Shown here piece after piece: positions 43,749-52,408 of a DNA stretch of 64,000 nt (position 1 is the first letter of the stretch; each line of letters starts with the position of its first letter). Under the pieces are notes generated by a model. The model was given only the letters and a program-made list of their open reading frames with translations, was not told the origin of the DNA and ran no database searches. The stretch is from WTJH01 sp049889695 (lineage in GTDB: Bacteria; Bacteroidota; Bacteroidia; Flavobacteriales; Flavobacteriaceae): NCBI GenBank assembly GCA_049889695.1, contig JBMHCX010000019.1, positions 33,657-97,656 of the forward strand, read 5' to 3'. The translations under genes were made by a program, and so were the position numbers.

Positions 43749-44915
43749 ATGAGTTGCGGATCGTGTGGAAAATCGGTTAACGGTGCCCCTCGGGGGTGTA
43801 AGAGCAATGGAAGTTGTGCCCTAAACGGCTGCAATAAACTTACTGTTTACGACTGGTTGGCCAACATGCAACCGGCCCAGGGGGAAACGCCTTTTCCCTT
43901 TATCGAGGTTCGTTTTAAAAACAGTCGGAAGGAATATTACCAGTGTCCCACCGACCTGCAATTGTCCATGGGAGAGGTAGTGGTTACCTCTGCTGATTCC
44001 GGCTACGATGTCGGGATGGTGACCCTGACGGGCAACCTGGTGCAACTGCAAATGCAGCGGAAGAAAGTATCGATTCTGGAAGGGGAAGAAACCCCGAAAA
44101 TTCTACGAAAAGCGACCACCAGAGATATCGAACAATGGAAAGCTGCCCGCGAGCGAGAAGAAAGCGTTCAGGTGCGTGCCCGCGAATTGGCATTGGGCCT
44201 AAAACTACAGATGAAGATTTCGGATGTGGAGTTCCAGGGCGATGGCAAAAAAGCCACGTTCTATTACACGGCAGAATCGCGCGTAGATTTTCGACAGCTC
44301 ATCAAAGACATGGCGCAAGCCTTCTCCATACGGATAGAAATGCGTCAGATAGGCTTGCGACAAGAGGCTTCTCGTTTGGGCGGGGTGGGCTCCTGTGGGC
44401 GGGAGCTGTGTTGTTCCACTTGGCTGACCGACTTCCGATCGGTTTCGACAGCCGCCGCTCGCTATCAGCAATTGTCGCTAAACCCTCAAAAATTAGCCGG
44501 GCAATGTGGAAAGCTAAAATGTTGCTTAAACTTTGAGTTAGATAGCTATCGGTCTGCCCTGAAGGAGTTTCCGAAAATGGAAACGCGGCTCTATACCGAA
44601 AAAGGGACAGCCATGTGTCAGAAGATCGACATATTTAAAGGGCTGATGTGGTATAGCTACAAAGAAGAGCCCATGACCTGGCACAAGCTCAACATCGCCC
44701 AAGTCCATGAAATTATTGCTTTGAACAAGGCCAAAAAACCGGTTGAGGCATTAGACGAGTATAGTGAAGACGATTCCCAGACCAGCGAGAATATCAGTTT
44801 CGACAGTGGGGAAGGCGCCGATAGTATCACCCGTTTTGACCGCCCGAAGAAAAAAAGGAGTAACAACCGCAACCGAAACCGCAACCGAAAACCCAAGTCC
44901 AAACAAAATGGATAA
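43749..44915 (+). CDS. ricT: RicT/PSP1-family iron-sulfur protein
   Basis: A 388-residue protein with the PSP1 C-terminal domain. An N-terminal cysteine cluster (MSCGSCGKSVNGAPRGCKS) is followed by the PSP1 core (RLGGVGSCGRELCCSTWLTDF and QCGKLKCCLNFE). The long tail is basic, with RNRNRNRKPKSK-like repeats. In Bacillus RicT is part of the Ric complex that affects RNase Y processing; in Bacteroidota the role is less clear. Its end overlaps the gldH start by eight bases, and this ricT-gldH-PBP order is common in flavobacteria. Confidence 0.9.
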   Translation: MSCGSCGKSVNGAPRGCKSNGSCALNGCNKLTVYDWLANMQPAQGETPFPFIEVRFKNSRKEYYQCPTDLQLSMGEVVVTSADSGYDVGMVTLTGNLVQLQMQRKKVSILEGEETPKILRKATTRDIEQWKAAREREESVQVRARELALGLKLQMKISDVEFQGDGKKATFYYTAESRVDFRQLIKDMAQAFSIRIEMRQIGLRQEASRLGGVGSCGRELCCSTWLTDFRSVSTAAARYQQLSLNPQKLAGQCGKLKCCLNFELDSYRSALKEFPKMETRLYTEKGTAMCQKIDIFKGLMWYSYKEEPMTWHKLNIAQVHEIIALNKAKKPVEALDEYSEDDSQTSENISFDSGEGADSITRFDRPKKKRSNNRNRNRNRKPKSKQNG

Positions 44916-45393
44916 ACGTTTAGGGATACTTTTGTGTATCGTTTTTATGGCCGCCTGCCAGCCGGCCTATGACACCCGCCAATATATCGATTACCCCAGC
45001 GGATGGCCGAAAGATCAAGCAGCACTTTTCGATTTTCAGCTGACCGATGAAGGCCCAAGACAGCTTTACTTACATCTTCGCAACAGCAACGATTACCCTT
45101 TTTCCAATATATTTTTAATCTCTCAGCTGAAAAGTCCAGAGGGCCTAATTGTGCAAGACACGCTGGAATATGCCATGACCGATGCACAAGGGGCATGGTT
45201 GGGGAAAGGAGCTTTCGATCTGAAGGAGAGTCGGTTGTGGTGGCTCGAAAAAGCGGAACTTCCAGTCGGTGTTCCTTTGCAGATCTACATCCGGCAAGCG
45301 GTTCGCCAAAATGGAGAACAGCACGGATTAGACACCCTGCCGGGTATTGTTTCGGTGGGTTTTTCTGTTGAACCTGTATTGAAGGATAACTGA
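44908..45393 (+). CDS. gldH: gliding motility lipoprotein GldH
   Basis: A 161-residue lipoprotein with lipidation cysteine C17 (FMAAC), followed by YDTRQYIDYPSGWPKDQ, which I recognise as GldH. GldH is required for gliding in Flavobacterium and sits in the outer or inner membrane leaflet as a lipoprotein. The start is ATG 44908, inside the end of ricT (eight-base overlap). A longer reading from 44764 is a shadow of ricT. Its TGA is followed at once by the penicillin-binding protein gene, whose ATG overlaps the stop region. Confidence 0.9.
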   Translation: MDKRLGILLCIVFMAACQPAYDTRQYIDYPSGWPKDQAALFDFQLTDEGPRQLYLHLRNSNDYPFSNIFLISQLKSPEGLIVQDTLEYAMTDAQGAWLGKGAFDLKESRLWWLEKAELPVGVPLQIYIRQAVRQNGEQHGLDTLPGIVSVGFSVEPVLKDN

Positions 45394-47723
45394 TGGCAAA
45401 AAAGCAACAATCTAAAAAGAAGTCTCCTTGGAAAGAGTTTGCCCTTCCGCTCAAGATATTTTGGGGACTATTTCTATTGGGAACCTTGACCGTTAGCGGA
45501 ATTTTCGCTGCAGCGGCCTTAGGGCTGATGGGGCCGATGCCCGCCTTTGAGCAATTGGAAAATCCAAATACCAATTTGGCGACCGAAGTGCTGTCTGTCG
45601 ACGGAAAAATCCTTGGGAAATACTACTTTAACGATAATCGAACGCCCATCACTTTCGAGGAATTACCTCAAAATTTAGTGGATGCCCTTGTGGCGACCGA
45701 AGACGAGCGCTTTTATAGCCATCCCGGAATCGACTGGCGGGGAACCCTCCGCGCAGTGGTTTATCTGGGTAAAAAAGGAGGGGCGAGTACCATTACACAA
45801 CAGCTAGCACGACAGCTGTTTGTGGGCGTACGGTCGCGCAACAAAAAAGAGGCCATTGTCCAAAAAATAAAAGAATGGGTGCTGTCGGTGCAATTAGAGC
45901 GGCGATATACCAAGCAGGAACTCGTTGCCATGTACCTGAACATTTACGATTTTGGCTACAATGCAGACGGGGTTCGTTCTGCCGCAAAAATATTTTTCAA
46001 TACGACCCCTGAAAATTTAAAGATAGAAGAAGCAGCTACTTTGGTGGGCATGCTTAAAAACTCCTCTCTCTTCAACCCTCTTCGACGTCCGGAGAAGGTG
46101 CGTAGCCGCAGGAATGTGGTTTTTCAGCAGATGTACAGAAACGACATGCTCACGGCTGCCGAACGCGATTCCCTCCAACAACTCCCTCTAGCAATCGACT
46201 ACAGTCCAGAATCCCACCGGGAAGGCTTGGCGACCTATTTTAGGGCCTATCTGCAAGGCTTTATGCGGGAATGGATTCGCAACAATCCCAAGCCCGATGG
46301 AAGCACCTACAACATCTATCGCGATGGGCTGCGGATATACACCACTTTAGACGCTCGTATGCAGGAGCTGGCGGAAGCAGCAGTGAGCCAGCACATGAAG
46401 AACTTACAGCGAGAGTTTTTCCTCCAGAACAGCCCGCAAATGAACCCTACAGCTCCCTTTTTAGATTTACGTTCGGGAGAGATAGACACTTTGATACTAC
46501 GAACAGCCTTCCGCTCGGAACGCTGGCGCAATGGGAAAAACAACGGGATGACCGATGAGGCACTAAAGGCCCAATTTCAAGAAAAAATCCCGATGCGTGT
46601 TTTTAGCTGGCGCGGAGAAATTGATACGGTTATGTCTCCTATGGATTCTATCCGATATTATAAACACTTCCTTCGAGCTTCGCTTATGGCCATGGAACCG
46701 CAAACGGGTCATGTAAAAGCTTGGGTAGGCGGCTATAATTACAAACACTTTCAGTACGATCAGGTAAAACAAGGACGTCGACAAATCGGTTCTACCTTTA
46801 AGCCTTTCCTTTATGCGACGGCCATCGACCAACTTAAAGTATCGCCCTGCGATGAATACCCGGATGCGCTCTACTGTATCGAAGCCATGAAGCACGGCAA
46901 TGTAGACCCTTGGTGTCCTAAAAATTCCGGAGATCGCTATGGGCAAATTAGAACCCTTAAGAATGCATTGGCGAATTCCGTCAATACAATTTCGGCACGA
47001 CTCATGGATCAGGTAGGCCCCAAAACAGTGGTTCGCTTGGCCAAAAAAATGGGCATTAGCTCTTATATCCCTCCTGTTCCTTCCATAGCCCTTGGAACCC
47101 CCGACATCAGCTTATACGAAATGGTGGCGGCCTACGGGACTTTTGTCAACAAAGGAATTTATGTTAAGCCGCAAATTGTGACGCGTATTGAAGATAAAAA
47201 CGGGCGTATTCTCTACCAAATGGTCCCGGAGACCAGAGATGTATTGAGTGAAGAAGTAGCCCATGTTACGCTGAATTTGATGGAAGGAGTGACCCAATAT
47301 GGTTCGGGTGCACGCTTGCGACACGCTGGGCTAGAAAAGAGCAACTACGTCTATAAAAATGTAGTGACCGGATACCCTTATATCTTCGAAAACCCGATTG
47401 CCGGAAAAACAGGAACCACGCAAAACCAGAGCGATGGGTGGTTTATGGGGATGGTTCCCAACCTAGCCACAGGGGTGTGGGTAGGCGGGGAAGACCGTTC
47501 CATTCACTTTAAAGAAATCGCTGAGGGGCAAGGGGCTACCATGGCCTTACCCATTTGGGGGGTGTTTATGAAGTCTCTCTATGCTCAGCCAGAGCTTGGG
47601 GTGTCTACGGCTACTTTTGAAGTTCCCGAAGTCGTGAATATTCAGTTGGACTGCGACGCCTTAAAACAAAAAGAAAATAGCGATACCCTTCTCCAAGAAG
47701 ACTTGGACGACTTAGGGTTTTAA
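45393..47723 (+). CDS. penicillin-binding protein 1A (transglycosylase/transpeptidase)
   Basis: A bifunctional class A PBP of 776 residues. One N-terminal membrane helix is followed by the GT51 glycosyltransferase domain with VATEDERFYSHPGIDWRG. The transpeptidase domain has SxxK STFK at S467, SVN at 529-531 and KTG at 672-674. It polymerises and crosslinks peptidoglycan at the periplasmic face. The start overlaps the gldH stop, and the stop overlaps that of queD by four bases. Confidence 0.95.
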   Translation: MAKKQQSKKKSPWKEFALPLKIFWGLFLLGTLTVSGIFAAAALGLMGPMPAFEQLENPNTNLATEVLSVDGKILGKYYFNDNRTPITFEELPQNLVDALVATEDERFYSHPGIDWRGTLRAVVYLGKKGGASTITQQLARQLFVGVRSRNKKEAIVQKIKEWVLSVQLERRYTKQELVAMYLNIYDFGYNADGVRSAAKIFFNTTPENLKIEEAATLVGMLKNSSLFNPLRRPEKVRSRRNVVFQQMYRNDMLTAAERDSLQQLPLAIDYSPESHREGLATYFRAYLQGFMREWIRNNPKPDGSTYNIYRDGLRIYTTLDARMQELAEAAVSQHMKNLQREFFLQNSPQMNPTAPFLDLRSGEIDTLILRTAFRSERWRNGKNNGMTDEALKAQFQEKIPMRVFSWRGEIDTVMSPMDSIRYYKHFLRASLMAMEPQTGHVKAWVGGYNYKHFQYDQVKQGRRQIGSTFKPFLYATAIDQLKVSPCDEYPDALYCIEAMKHGNVDPWCPKNSGDRYGQIRTLKNALANSVNTISARLMDQVGPKTVVRLAKKMGISSYIPPVPSIALGTPDISLYEMVAAYGTFVNKGIYVKPQIVTRIEDKNGRILYQMVPETRDVLSEEVAHVTLNLMEGVTQYGSGARLRHAGLEKSNYVYKNVVTGYPYIFENPIAGKTGTTQNQSDGWFMGMVPNLATGVWVGGEDRSIHFKEIAEGQGATMALPIWGVFMKSLYAQPELGVSTATFEVPEVVNIQLDCDALKQKENSDTLLQEDLDDLGF

Positions 47724-48175
47724 GTGTTGTCGGAAGCATGCCATTCGGCATAGGCCGTGGCTGTTTCGCGGAGTTTTAAGGACGCTAATTGGAGGTGAGC
47801 AGGAAGCCTTTTTTGAATTTTCTCGACAAAATCCAACAGCATCATTTCACTGGTGGGCTGATAGTCTACTCGAATAACTTTATGTCCTTCGGCCTCCATG
47901 GTATCGGCCAAAAATTTGTGTTTAGAGCTAACATTGAGCACAGTAGCGTGGTCGAAAGGGTCTTCAATTTCTTCTTTGACGATTTTTTTCAGGTCTGAAA
48001 AGTCGAGGACCATTCCGTTTTTCACATGTTCGGGATCCTGGATGGGTTCACCGATAATGGTAACGGAAAGATGATAGCTATGCCCGTGTACATTGCGGCA
48101 AAGACCGTCATAACCAGGGAGCGCATGTCCGGTTTCAAACCTAAACTCTTTTGTTAAACGGATTCTTTTATTCAT
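47720..48175 (-). CDS. queD: 6-carboxytetrahydropterin synthase QueD
   Basis: QueD makes 6-carboxy-5,6,7,8-tetrahydropterin from dihydroneopterin triphosphate for queuosine synthesis; the family also includes 6-pyruvoyl tetrahydropterin synthases. In the 151-residue protein the zinc ligands are H17, H30 and H32 and the catalytic cysteine is C26 (GLCRNVHGHSY). This is the QueD-type cysteine. Other que genes are not in the window. It overlaps the upstream enoyl-CoA hydratase gene by four bases. Confidence 0.92.
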   Translation of the reverse strand: MNKRIRLTKEFRFETGHALPGYDGLCRNVHGHSYHLSVTIIGEPIQDPEHVKNGMVLDFSDLKKIVKEEIEDPFDHATVLNVSSKHKFLADTMEAEGHKVIRVDYQPTSEMMLLDFVEKIQKRLPAHLQLASLKLRETATAYAEWHASDNT

Positions 48176-48927
48176 TTGTCTTTTAATTTTTTAAGAAATT
48201 TTTGAGTAAAGTCTGAACAAGCTAATTTACCGGTTATAGCTGCATTTTCTTCCAGTAGGCTTTCCCAATGATCGGTGTCTTTCCAGTGGAGCTTTTTCAG
48301 CTCCCGCATGGCTTCAGCGTCGTAAGCGGCCCATTGGTGTAACTGCCGATCGAGGGCCTCGTCTAAAGCTTCTATCGACGGATAGAGCTGGGCGTATAAT
48401 CCTTTGTTAAAGCCCCACTCGGCAGACTTCCACTGCGTTGCTTCAAAAGATAATTGGGCAAATGCTGTGGTGCCAATTTTTCTGCTTACAGCGGGTTCAA
48501 TCACATAAGGGCCTAACCCAATAGAGAGTTCGGAAAGTTTAAGCGCTGCCTGTTCGGTGGCTAAAGCAAAGTCGCAAGCGGCAGCTAGGCCCACACCTCC
48601 ACCCACAATTTTTCCGTGAATACGCCCAATAATAAATTTGGGACACTGGCGAATGGAATTGATTAAGCGGGCAAACCCCATAAAAAAGGCTTTCCCCTGC
48701 GTGGGATTTTCCACCTCCATCAGATCATGCAGATAAGCGCCACCACAAAAGGCACCCTGTCCTTCGCTCTTTAGGAGTAATATACGGGCATTGGGGTCGC
48801 TCGCAAAAAAGTCGATCTGAGCGCTCAGTTCTGCTAATAGACGGGCCGGTAATGCATTTCCGGCAGGAGAACCAAATACTAAAGTGGCAATACCGCTCTC
48901 AACAGTGTAGGTATATTTTCCTTTCAT
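48172..48927 (-). CDS. enoyl-CoA hydratase/isomerase family protein
   Basis: A 251-residue crotonase-fold protein. The oxyanion-hole regions are recognisable (LLKSEGQGAFCGGAYLHDL and IIGRIHGKIVGGGVGLAAACDFALA), but the two usual catalytic glutamates are hard to place, so it could be an isomerase or another crotonase-family enzyme. Substrate unknown. It lies in a three-gene minus-strand unit between queD and a GNAT enzyme, with short spacings, suggesting cotranscription. Confidence 0.85.
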   Translation of the reverse strand: MKGKYTYTVESGIATLVFGSPAGNALPARLLAELSAQIDFFASDPNARILLLKSEGQGAFCGGAYLHDLMEVENPTQGKAFFMGFARLINSIRQCPKFIIGRIHGKIVGGGVGLAAACDFALATEQAALKLSELSIGLGPYVIEPAVSRKIGTTAFAQLSFEATQWKSAEWGFNKGLYAQLYPSIEALDEALDRQLHQWAAYDAEAMRELKKLHWKDTDHWESLLEENAAITGKLACSDFTQKFLKKLKDK

Positions 48928-48931
48928 TTAG

Positions 48932-49453
48932 CTAAGGTAGTAAACCCTTTTCGAATGTTTTCTCGAAGCAAATAAAAGGGTGTGGGTGTTTGTGCAAATA
49001 GAAGACCTCTCCACATCGACTATAGTTGCGCTGTTCGTAAAAGTTTAAATTGATAGGATTCCGACTGTACGCGTCTAATCGGATGCTCTTACAGCCGTTT
49101 TCCATCGCTTTATCTTCACAAAAGCTCATCATTGCAGAGGCAATTCCGCGCCTTTGAAATGCGGGGTCTACCGCCAAGCGATGCACATAGGCATTCGGCG
49201 ATTGCTCACATTCCCAGGGCACTTCTTTGTAGGCAGGACTCATTTGTTGGGTGTAGACGACAAAGCCCAAAAGCTGATCCTTTTCCCAGCAGCCCCATAA
49301 CCGATTTAAATCCAGATCGTTTTGGAAGTCGCTCTCAGCCGGATAGTGCTCATGCCATTGGTATATACCCTGAGATTCCAGGTGTTTCCCGCAGGAGCGA
49401 GCAATGGCCATTATCTTTTGGAGTTCACTTTTGGTTAAGGGTTTAAAATCCAT
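48932..49453 (-). CDS. GNAT family N-acetyltransferase
   Basis: A 173-residue acetyltransferase with the acetyl-CoA motif RLAVDPAFQRRGIASAMMSFCEDKA (the Q/RxxGxG/A pattern reads QRRGIA) and the later strand SIRLDAYSRNPINLNFYEQRNY. The N-terminal helices are typical. The acceptor is unknown. I start at ATG 49453; a TTG three bases upstream gives a one-residue longer form. Confidence 0.87.
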   Translation of the reverse strand: MDFKPLTKSELQKIMAIARSCGKHLESQGIYQWHEHYPAESDFQNDLDLNRLWGCWEKDQLLGFVVYTQQMSPAYKEVPWECEQSPNAYVHRLAVDPAFQRRGIASAMMSFCEDKAMENGCKSIRLDAYSRNPINLNFYEQRNYSRCGEVFYLHKHPHPFICFEKTFEKGLLP

Positions 49454-49471
49454 CAATCCGATGTTTTTGGT

Positions 49472-49479
49472 TACTTTTG
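49472..49479 (+). promoter_or_regulatory. -7 promoter element of the universal stress-like gene
   Basis: TACTTTTG matches TAnnTTTG exactly, 27 bases before ATG 49507. It contains the TTG at 49477 that would open a longer frame. Confidence 0.55.
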
Positions 49480-49506
49480 AAGTCTAAATCTCGGCTTAAA
49501 AATAGG

Positions 49507-50298
49507 ATGAAAAATATTGCTATCCCGATTGGAATTTCTGATTTTGCTGCCCACACCCTTCGGTATGGATTTGACTTGGCTCAGTATTTTGAAGCTACGG
49601 TCTATCTAATAGACGCCTATCCCCAACAATCGCAAGGGTCCAGTCATTTACAAAACATTCATGCCCTAGCAGAGGACAAAAATTTTGCACGTATAAAATC
49701 GCTTGCTCAATCGAACAATCCACAGCAAGTGCCCGTTAAGATTTTACGCAGTCAACAGGACCTGATTGGGAGCATTAAAAAGTTAGATGCTCAAGTTGGG
49801 TTGGATATGATCGTTGTGGCCCCTCTAAACAACGATATGCACGAAAAAGTATTTTTAGGGCGCATAGCCGGAAGTCTGATTAAGCGAACGAATATCCCTG
49901 TTTGGGTAGCTCCTTTAGAAAAAGCATTCGTTCCGGCCGAAAAACTAATGCTGGCACTTAAGCACGGGAACTTTACCAAAGAAGACCCGATCCGATTTGT
50001 CGACCAATTGCGACAACGAATGCAAGCCACAATGGACTTGCTTTTTGTCCAGACACCCGGCTTGCCCGATCCGAGAAAACAAGCCCATGCAGAACTAACA
50101 GAAAAGGCATCCGATAGTATATATACCGAAAACGCCACCGTATATCAGGGGGTGTTGGAGCATTTTCAAGTTTCTAAGCCCGATATGTTGGTCGTATTTA
50201 AGCGGGAACGCGGTTTTTTTGAAAAACTGTGGGAACCCGATATGGTATTAAAGAAGGATTTCTACTGCACAGTTCCTCTCTTGGTGTTAAAACCGTGA
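49507..50298 (+). CDS. universal stress protein-like protein
   Basis: A 263-residue protein with two USP-like halves. It starts MKNIAIPIGISDFAAHTLRYGFDLAQYF, here read in parts, and has a second-half pattern DMIVVAPLNNDMHEKVFLGRIAGSLIKRTNIPVWVAP. The Gly-2x-Gly-9x-Gly(S/T) loop of ATP-binding USPs is present in degenerate form (GRIAGSLIKR). The C-terminal part repeats the fold (SKPDMLVVFKRERGFFEK). A role in stress adaptation is likely, with no direct evidence. Start ATG 49507 is preferred over the TTG at 49477 inside the promoter. Confidence 0.8.
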   Translation: MKNIAIPIGISDFAAHTLRYGFDLAQYFEATVYLIDAYPQQSQGSSHLQNIHALAEDKNFARIKSLAQSNNPQQVPVKILRSQQDLIGSIKKLDAQVGLDMIVVAPLNNDMHEKVFLGRIAGSLIKRTNIPVWVAPLEKAFVPAEKLMLALKHGNFTKEDPIRFVDQLRQRMQATMDLLFVQTPGLPDPRKQAHAELTEKASDSIYTENATVYQGVLEHFQVSKPDMLVVFKRERGFFEKLWEPDMVLKKDFYCTVPLLVLKP

Positions 50299-51182
50299 TG
50301 CGCTATTTTCTCTTCTTTTTTATCGGGATTTCTGGCCTTTCCTTTGGCCAAAAATTACTGGACCTAGAAATAGACAACGATCTTTTTTTTGGAACCGACT
50401 ACTATTATTCTAGTGGTATTTTCATCAAGTACAATCGATTCAAGTCTCCACAGGACAGCCTAGCGGGCACGTCGGTTTCTACTTGGGAAATCGGGCAAGA
50501 GATTTACACTCCTTCTCAACGGTATGTCACAGAGATCGAGCGTTATGATTTTTCCTACAGTGGGTGGCTCTATGTGGGCTATGCTCGTCAGAAGCATTGG
50601 TCCGATCGAGTATCGTGGCGATGGAACCTCCGCCTAGGCCTTACGGGAGAAGCTTCGTTGGCCCAGGCTTTTCAAAATTTATACCATCGGCTGATATTAC
50701 AGCTGCCAGAGTTGGCTTGGAGCGCCCAACAGCCGCAGCAGCTACACGGAAGTGGGCGGCTCGATTTATTCGTGAAACAGCCGCTGTTTTCTGACCATAG
50801 CATTGGCACACAGTTATATGCTCAAAGCGGGACCTACCAGACCTTTGGCGGTGGCCGATTGGGGTGGATGTTAGGTCCTTCACCCCAAATGTTATACCGA
50901 CATAGCGGACACGCATTGCCTCAGCAATCATGGGGGTTCTACGCAGGAATAGCGGCCGAATATTGGTTGCACGATTTTGTGTTGGAAGGCGATCGGTTTA
51001 TTAACAACAGCGTTTGGGAGTTTCAGATGAATCGTCTCCGATTTGTCTATGAAGGGGGAGTAGCTTTCCAAAATGAACGCTGGAAGTTCTTATGGCTGAT
51101 ACAAGCATTTACAAAATCGCATCCCGGACAAAAAAATAATTTCCACCGCCTGATTAAAATCGGCATTTCTCGTTATTTTTAA
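50298..51182 (+). CDS. LpxR-family outer-membrane protein (lipid A deacylase-like)
   Basis: A 294-residue outer-membrane barrel with signal peptide ending LSFGQ. The mature start LLDLEIDNDLFFGTDYYYSSGIFIKYNR fits the LpxR/DUF2219 family (DNDxFxGTDxYYTxG). In Salmonella LpxR removes the 3'-acyloxyacyl chain of lipid A. Several alternating beta strands follow to the end (ISRYF). The start ATG overlaps the previous gene's stop (TGATG). Activity here is not proven; the catalytic asparagine of the N-D-x-F motif is present. Confidence 0.82.
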   Translation: MRYFLFFFIGISGLSFGQKLLDLEIDNDLFFGTDYYYSSGIFIKYNRFKSPQDSLAGTSVSTWEIGQEIYTPSQRYVTEIERYDFSYSGWLYVGYARQKHWSDRVSWRWNLRLGLTGEASLAQAFQNLYHRLILQLPELAWSAQQPQQLHGSGRLDLFVKQPLFSDHSIGTQLYAQSGTYQTFGGGRLGWMLGPSPQMLYRHSGHALPQQSWGFYAGIAAEYWLHDFVLEGDRFINNSVWEFQMNRLRFVYEGGVAFQNERWKFLWLIQAFTKSHPGQKNNFHRLIKIGISRYF

Positions 51183-51184
51183 AC

Positions 51185-51622
51185 ATGATTAAAAAATTAA
51201 GCCTTTTACTATTCGCTTGCTTGCTGCAGAGCTGTATCATTATCCGTGTTTATCCGGAACAACCCAAAGCTAAAGAACAAGGAAGCTCCCCAGACGGATA
51301 TGTATTTCGTCCAGAGACTCCTGCACAGCCCCTACCCGATGGGGGAGAAGGAGTGTTTTTTATTCACGACAGCGAAAAGTCGATAGATGAGCCACTTCAA
51401 TGGAAGGCCAAGGACAGTACAGGAACAAATGTATTTGTTGTTAAACAGCCAGAGCAACCCCTGATTGTGGTCAATGGAGTTGTCCAAGACCGAACCTATC
51501 AATTACAGGAACTCCAGCCTAAGGACATCAAGGAAATGAATGTCTTAAAAGGAAAGTCAGCTGAAAAAAAATACGGAGCAGACGGAAAAAATGGGGTGAT
51601 AGAAATTATCCTAAAAGACTAA
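51185..51622 (+). CDS. lipoprotein with a TonB-plug-like C-terminal segment
   Basis: A 145-residue lipoprotein: signal peptide and cysteine in LLQSC, a polar proline-rich spacer, then a C-terminal segment of about 55 residues. It reads like the central part of a SusC plug domain: PLIVVNGVVQ, LQPKDIKEMNVLKG, KKYGADGKNGVIEIIL. There is no barrel. Similar isolated plug-like segments occur in other Bacteroidota envelope proteins, but I know no function. The stop overlaps that of the convergent barrel gene by four bases. Confidence 0.7.
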   Translation: MIKKLSLLLFACLLQSCIIIRVYPEQPKAKEQGSSPDGYVFRPETPAQPLPDGGEGVFFIHDSEKSIDEPLQWKAKDSTGTNVFVVKQPEQPLIVVNGVVQDRTYQLQELQPKDIKEMNVLKGKSAEKKYGADGKNGVIEIILKD

Positions 51623-52284
51623 GGCGTCGGTTTCTTCCGCGGGTTCTTAATGAAATAGTGCAGCTGTAGGCTAAAACCTCGAAATCGATTGGGCTGATAG
51701 AGTAGCGGATCCGCTTTTCTTCGCCAGAGTTGGTAGACGACCTTCAGGTGTAAGCGCCACCAGGGATTATAGCTCAGCCCTAAATACATTCCGGGATTTA
51801 ATTTAAAGACCCCCTTGTCGTATTGATTTTGAGGATCGGTGAGCCGAACGCTATCTTCATTTGTTGCCTTCAGTGGGATAGCGATGCTTGGACCAGCTTC
51901 AAAAAATAGACGCCTAGTGGGGTGAGCTCTGCCGGTTAGGGGCAAAACAAGATATTGCAACCGATCTTTAGTAGTATTGGTAGACAGATTGTAGCGGTAA
52001 TGAATCGTTTGTAGTTGGGCGCCAAGGGCCAACCCAAAGCTCTTTGAAAAACGCTTTTCGGTAGCTATCCCACCGCCAAAGCTGAAGCGACTATCGGTAT
52101 AGCTCATATCGGGATGAAGATTGTAGATGCTGGCTTGTACTTCAAAATTCCAATTGTGGTAAAAAGCATCTAAATCGGGCCCTACACGGTATTGTTGTAT
52201 AAGCAAATCGTCTCCTTGGGCGAATAGGAGGTTTAGTCCTCCGAAGAGTAGTCCGTAGAATCCCGAAAATCGAAGCACCATCAT
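51619..52284 (-). CDS. outer-membrane beta-barrel protein (porin-like)
   Basis: A 221-residue protein with a signal peptide ending LLFAQG and repeated amphipathic beta strands with aromatic girdles (e.g. NWNFEVQASIYNL, RFSFGGGIATEKRF, SFGLALGAQLQ). This looks like the OmpA/PorT-like 8-stranded barrels of Bacteroidota. The C-terminus ends in basic residues and not in a conventional aromatic. Function unknown. It diverges from the PL6 gene across 124 bases. Confidence 0.7.
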   Translation of the reverse strand: MMVLRFSGFYGLLFGGLNLLFAQGDDLLIQQYRVGPDLDAFYHNWNFEVQASIYNLHPDMSYTDSRFSFGGGIATEKRFSKSFGLALGAQLQTIHYRYNLSTNTTKDRLQYLVLPLTGRAHPTRRLFFEAGPSIAIPLKATNEDSVRLTDPQNQYDKGVFKLNPGMYLGLSYNPWWRLHLKVVYQLWRRKADPLLYQPNRFRGFSLQLHYFIKNPRKKPTP

Positions 52285-52372
52285 TAGAGTTTAAACGTCA
52301 AAGGATAAGGTTTCGTACACTTTTGGAGACGAATTGAATCGACAGACTAGTTTTCTGGTGAAAAAAAATACC

Positions 52373-52380
52373 TATATTGG
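52373..52380 (+). promoter_or_regulatory. probable -7 element of the PL6 gene
   Basis: TATATTGG differs from TAnnTTTG by one base and lies at the same place relative to the operators as the perfect element of susC. The ATG follows at 52409. Confidence 0.5.
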
Positions 52381-52401
52381 TAAACCAATTTGGTAAACCA
52401 T
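52377..52401 (+). promoter_or_regulatory. tandem uronate-type operators of the PL6 gene
   Basis: Two palindromic 12-mers, TTGGTAAACCAA (52377-52388) and TTGGTAAACCAT (52390-52401), lie 13 bases apart and overlap the promoter. They resemble the TTGGTATACCAA site of GntR-family uronate repressors ExuR/UxuR, so a repressor released by alginate breakdown products is likely. The regulator gene is not in the window. Confidence 0.7.
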
Positions 52402-52408
52402 ATTTAAA

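Noticed and set aside
44945..45574. A 209-residue open frame on the minus strand opposite gldH and the PBP start
   Set aside because: It lies over two recognised genes on the other strand, with no family likeness or promoter.
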